Positions 61,601 to 64,000 of a stretch of 64,000 bases of DNA are shown piece after piece; positions within the stretch are counted from its first letter, which is position 1, and every line of letters begins with the position of its first letter. Location: NCBI GenBank assembly GCA_942159475.1, contig OW804096.1:142593951-142657950 (forward strand), written 5' to 3'. Under the pieces are notes generated by a model, which saw only the letters and a list, made by a program, of their open reading frames with translations, had not been told where the DNA came from and did not search any database. Position numbers and translations under genes: made by a program. The stretch is from Sthenelais limicola (Eukaryota > Annelida > Polychaeta > Phyllodocida > Sigalionidae).

Positions 61601-64000
61601 GGTAAGGAGTCAGTGAGTAGGAATATTACAGCTTTAACAGCTGACCTTGCTTGTCCCCTCAGTTTGCCTGCTCCAGGACTCAGTGAGTAGGAATATTACA
61701 GCTTTAACAGCTGACCTTGCTTGTCCCCTCAGTTTGCCTGCTCCAGTGTAAGGACTCAGTGAGTAGGAATATTACAGCTTCAACAGCTGACCTTGCTTGA
61801 CCCCTCAGTTTGCCTGCTCCAGGACTCAGTGAGTAGGAATATTACAGCTTTAACAGCTGACCTTGCTTGTCTCCTCAGTTTGCCTGCTCCAGGACTCAGT
61901 GAGTAGGAATATTACAGCTTTAACAGCTGACCTAGCTTGTCTCCTCAGTTTGCCTGCTCCAGTGTAAGGACTCAGTGAGTAGGAATATTACAGCTTTAAC
62001 AGCTGACCTTGCTTGACCCCTCAGTTTGCCTGCTCCAGGACTCAGTGAGTAGGAATATTACAGCTTTAACAGCTGACCTTGCTTGACCCCTCAGTTTGCC
62101 TGCTCCAGGACTCAGTGAGTAGGAATATTACAGCTTTAACAGCTGACCTTGCTTGTCCCCTCAGTTTGCCTGCTCCAGGACTCAGTGAGTAGGAATATTA
62201 CAGCTTTAACGGCTGACCTTGCTTGTACCCTCAGTTTGCCTGCTCCAGGACTCAGTGAGTAGGAATATTACAGCTTTAACAGCTGACCTTGCTTGTTCCC
62301 TCAGTTTGCCTGCTCCAGGACTCAGTGAGTAGGAATATTACAGCTTTAACAGCTGACCTTGCATGTCCCCTCAGTTTGCCTGCTCCAGGGTATGGACTCA
62401 GTGAGTAGGAATATTACAGCTTTAACAGCTGACCTTGCTTGTCCCCACTCAGTTTGCCTGCTCCAGAGTAAGGACTCAGTGAGTAGGAATATTACAGCTT
62501 TAACAGCTGACCTTGCTTGTACCCTCAGTTTGCCTGCTCCAGGGTAAGGAGTCAGTGAGTAGGAATATTACAGCTTTAACAGCTGACCTTGCTTGTCCCT
62601 TCAGTTTGCCTGCTCCAGTGTAAGGACTCAGTGAGTAGGAATATTACAGCTTTAACAGCTGACCTTGCTTGACCCCTCAGTTTGCCTGCTCCAGGACTCA
62701 GTGAGTAGGAATATTACCGCTTTAACAGCTGACCTTGCTTGTACCCTCAGTTTGCCTGCTCCAGGACACAGTGAGTAGGAATATTACAGCTTTAACAGCT
62801 GACCTTGCTTGTCCCCTCAGTTTGCCTGCTCCAGGACTCAGTGAGTAGGAATATTACAGCTTTAACAGCTGACCTTGCTTGTCTCCTCAGTTTGCCTGCT
62901 CCAGTGTAAGGAGTCAGTGAGTAGGAATATTACAGCTTTAAAAGCTGACCTTGCTTGTCCCCTCAGTTTGCCTGCTCCAGGACTCAGTGAGTAGGAATAT
63001 TACAGCTTTAACAGCTGACCTTGCTTGTCCCCTCAGTTTGCCTGCTCCAGGGTAAGGACTCAGTGAGTAGGAATATTACAGCTTTAACAGCTGACCTTGC
63101 TTGTCCCCTCAGTTTGCCTGCTCCAGGACTCAGTGAGTAGGAATATTACAGCTTTAACAGCTGACCTTGCTTGTCTCCTCAGTTTGCCTGCTCCAGTGTA
63201 AGGACTCAGTGAGTAGGAATATTACAGCTTTAACTGCTGACCTTGCTTGTCCCCTCAGTTTGCCTGCTCCAGGACTCAGTGAGTAGGAATATTACAGCTT
63301 TAACAGCTGACCTTGCTTGTCCCTTCGGTTTGCCTGCTCCAGTGTAAGACTCAGTGAGTAGGAATATTACAGCTTTAACAGCTGACCTTGCATGTCCCCT
63401 CAGTTTGCCTGCTCCAGGACTTAGTGAGTAGGAATATTACAGCTTTAACAGCTGACCTTGCTTGTCCCTTCAGTTTGCCTGCTCCAGGACTCAGTGAGTA
63501 GGAATATTACAGCTTTAACAGCTGACCTTGCTTGTCCCCTCAGTTTGCCTGCTCCAGGACTCAGTGAGTAGGAATATTACAGCTTTAACAGCTGACCTTG
63601 CTTGTCCCCTCAGTTTGCCTGCTCCAGGACTCAGTGAGTAGGAATATTACAGCTTTAACAGCTGACCTTGCTTGTCCCCTCAGTTTGCCTGCTCCAGGGT
63701 ATGGACTCAGTGAGTAAGAATATTACAGCTTTAACAGCTGACCTTGCTTGTCCCCTCAGTTTGCCTGCTCCAGGACTCAGTGAGTAGGAATATTACAGCT
63801 TTAACAGCTGACCTTGCTTGTCTCCTCAGTTTGCCTGCTCCAGGACTCAGTGAGTAGGAATATTACAGCTTTAACAGCTGACCTTGCTTGTCCCCTCAGT
63901 TTGCCTGCTCCAGGACTCAGTGAGTAGGAATATTACAGCTTTAACAGCTGACCTTGCTTGTCTCCTCAGTTTGCCTGCTCCAGGACTCAGTGAATAGGAA
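58610..64000 (+). repeat. Tandem array of about 72 units, 70-76 bp, intron/micro-exon structure
   Basis: Monomer: GTGAGTAGGAATATTACAGC, TTTAACAGCTGACCTTGC, TTGTCCCCTCAG, then TTTGCCTGCTCCAGGACTCA. The first 50 nt have a GTGAGT donor, CTGAC and TTAAC branch-point-like words, a pyrimidine stretch and a CAG acceptor. The next 20 nt are stop-free in all three frames. Some units add 5-6 bp (GGTATG, GGTAAG, TGTAAG) inside this segment, giving 75-76 bp. Donor and acceptor dinucleotides are kept in nearly all units; exceptions include GGGAGT near 59,350, TTCGG near 63,327 and GAATAG at 63,990. The array runs off the window end. Whether it is transcribed cannot be seen here. Confidence 0.92.
58640..58848. 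mobile_element. 209 bp foldback element in the first array unit
   Basis: GGGTGGTCTCCACTGGCTGC at the left is inverse to the right end, and the complementarity continues with gaps to a centre at about 58,742 (TCCTGCCTACATGG). TTTAA stands on both sides (58,635-58,639 and 58,849-58,853), and the uninterrupted array unit has a single TTTAA there. Non-coding MITE. The target length (3 to 5 bp) and superfamily are open. Confidence 0.8.

Noticed and set aside
62359..62547. 62-codon frame in the terminal array
   Set aside because: Unit lengths of 70 and 76 are not multiples of three, so the frame shifts between units. It is open only by chance variants.
58610..64000. CRISPR array
   Set aside because: Units are repeated over their whole length without unique spacers, and the surrounding genome is eukaryotic.

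Overview
The window looks like a repeat-dominated stretch of an animal genome, most likely a marine invertebrate. The evidence is a eukaryotic tRNA-Pro gene with internal A and B boxes, a Ty3/gypsy LTR retrotransposon, a tyrosine-recombinase (DIRS/Ngaro-type) retrotransposon, a 5'-truncated non-LTR element, dozens of short inverted-repeat elements and three tandem arrays. No conventional host protein gene can be supported.

Layout. 1-16,200: tRNA-Pro (2493-2564, minus) among small inverted-repeat elements, many nested. A 4.15 kb element with terminal inverted repeats (4461-8612) splits one of them, and a DIRS-type element lies at 8786-12858 (minus). 16,200-18,500: purine-rich tracts and more small repeats. 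18,526-21,384: a 2.86 kb terminal-inverted-repeat element filled with about 14 copies of a GGGATGCCCGGTAT motif in both orientations. 21,400-25,200: small repeats. 25,228-27,132: a tandem array of 41/53 bp units. 27,344-28,959: a small element split by a truncated LINE. 30,000-36,300: small repeats, a lone frameshifted gag-like gene (31,300-32,303) and a 69 bp satellite. 37,283-53,472: a Ty3/gypsy element on the minus strand with three LTRs, because its 3' part is tandemly duplicated. 53,500-58,500: more small repeats. 58,610 to the window end: a tandem array of about 72 units.

How the parts work together. The gypsy element reads (minus strand) LTR, tRNA-His-type primer site, gag, pol by a candidate -1 frameshift, an unrecognised third ORF with zinc-finger-like and coiled-coil regions, polypurine tract, LTR. 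The DIRS element reads gag, RT/RNase H by a textbook -1 frameshift signal, then a recombinase cut off at about residue 120. The small elements carry no coding capacity and must depend on enzymes encoded elsewhere.

The most unusual structures are: (1) the terminal array, whose 70 bp monomer looks like a complete 50 nt mini-intron plus a 20 nt micro-exon; (2) the 2.86 kb element with its repeated motif; (3) the gypsy third ORF, preceded by a CpG-rich region with a possible 5'UTR intron; (4) two insertions of one small element at the same palindromic site of another. All calls are from reading the sequence; no database search was run. Small-repeat boundaries are good to a few bases. For family A entries, '+' means the GGCAGCT-containing end is at the left.
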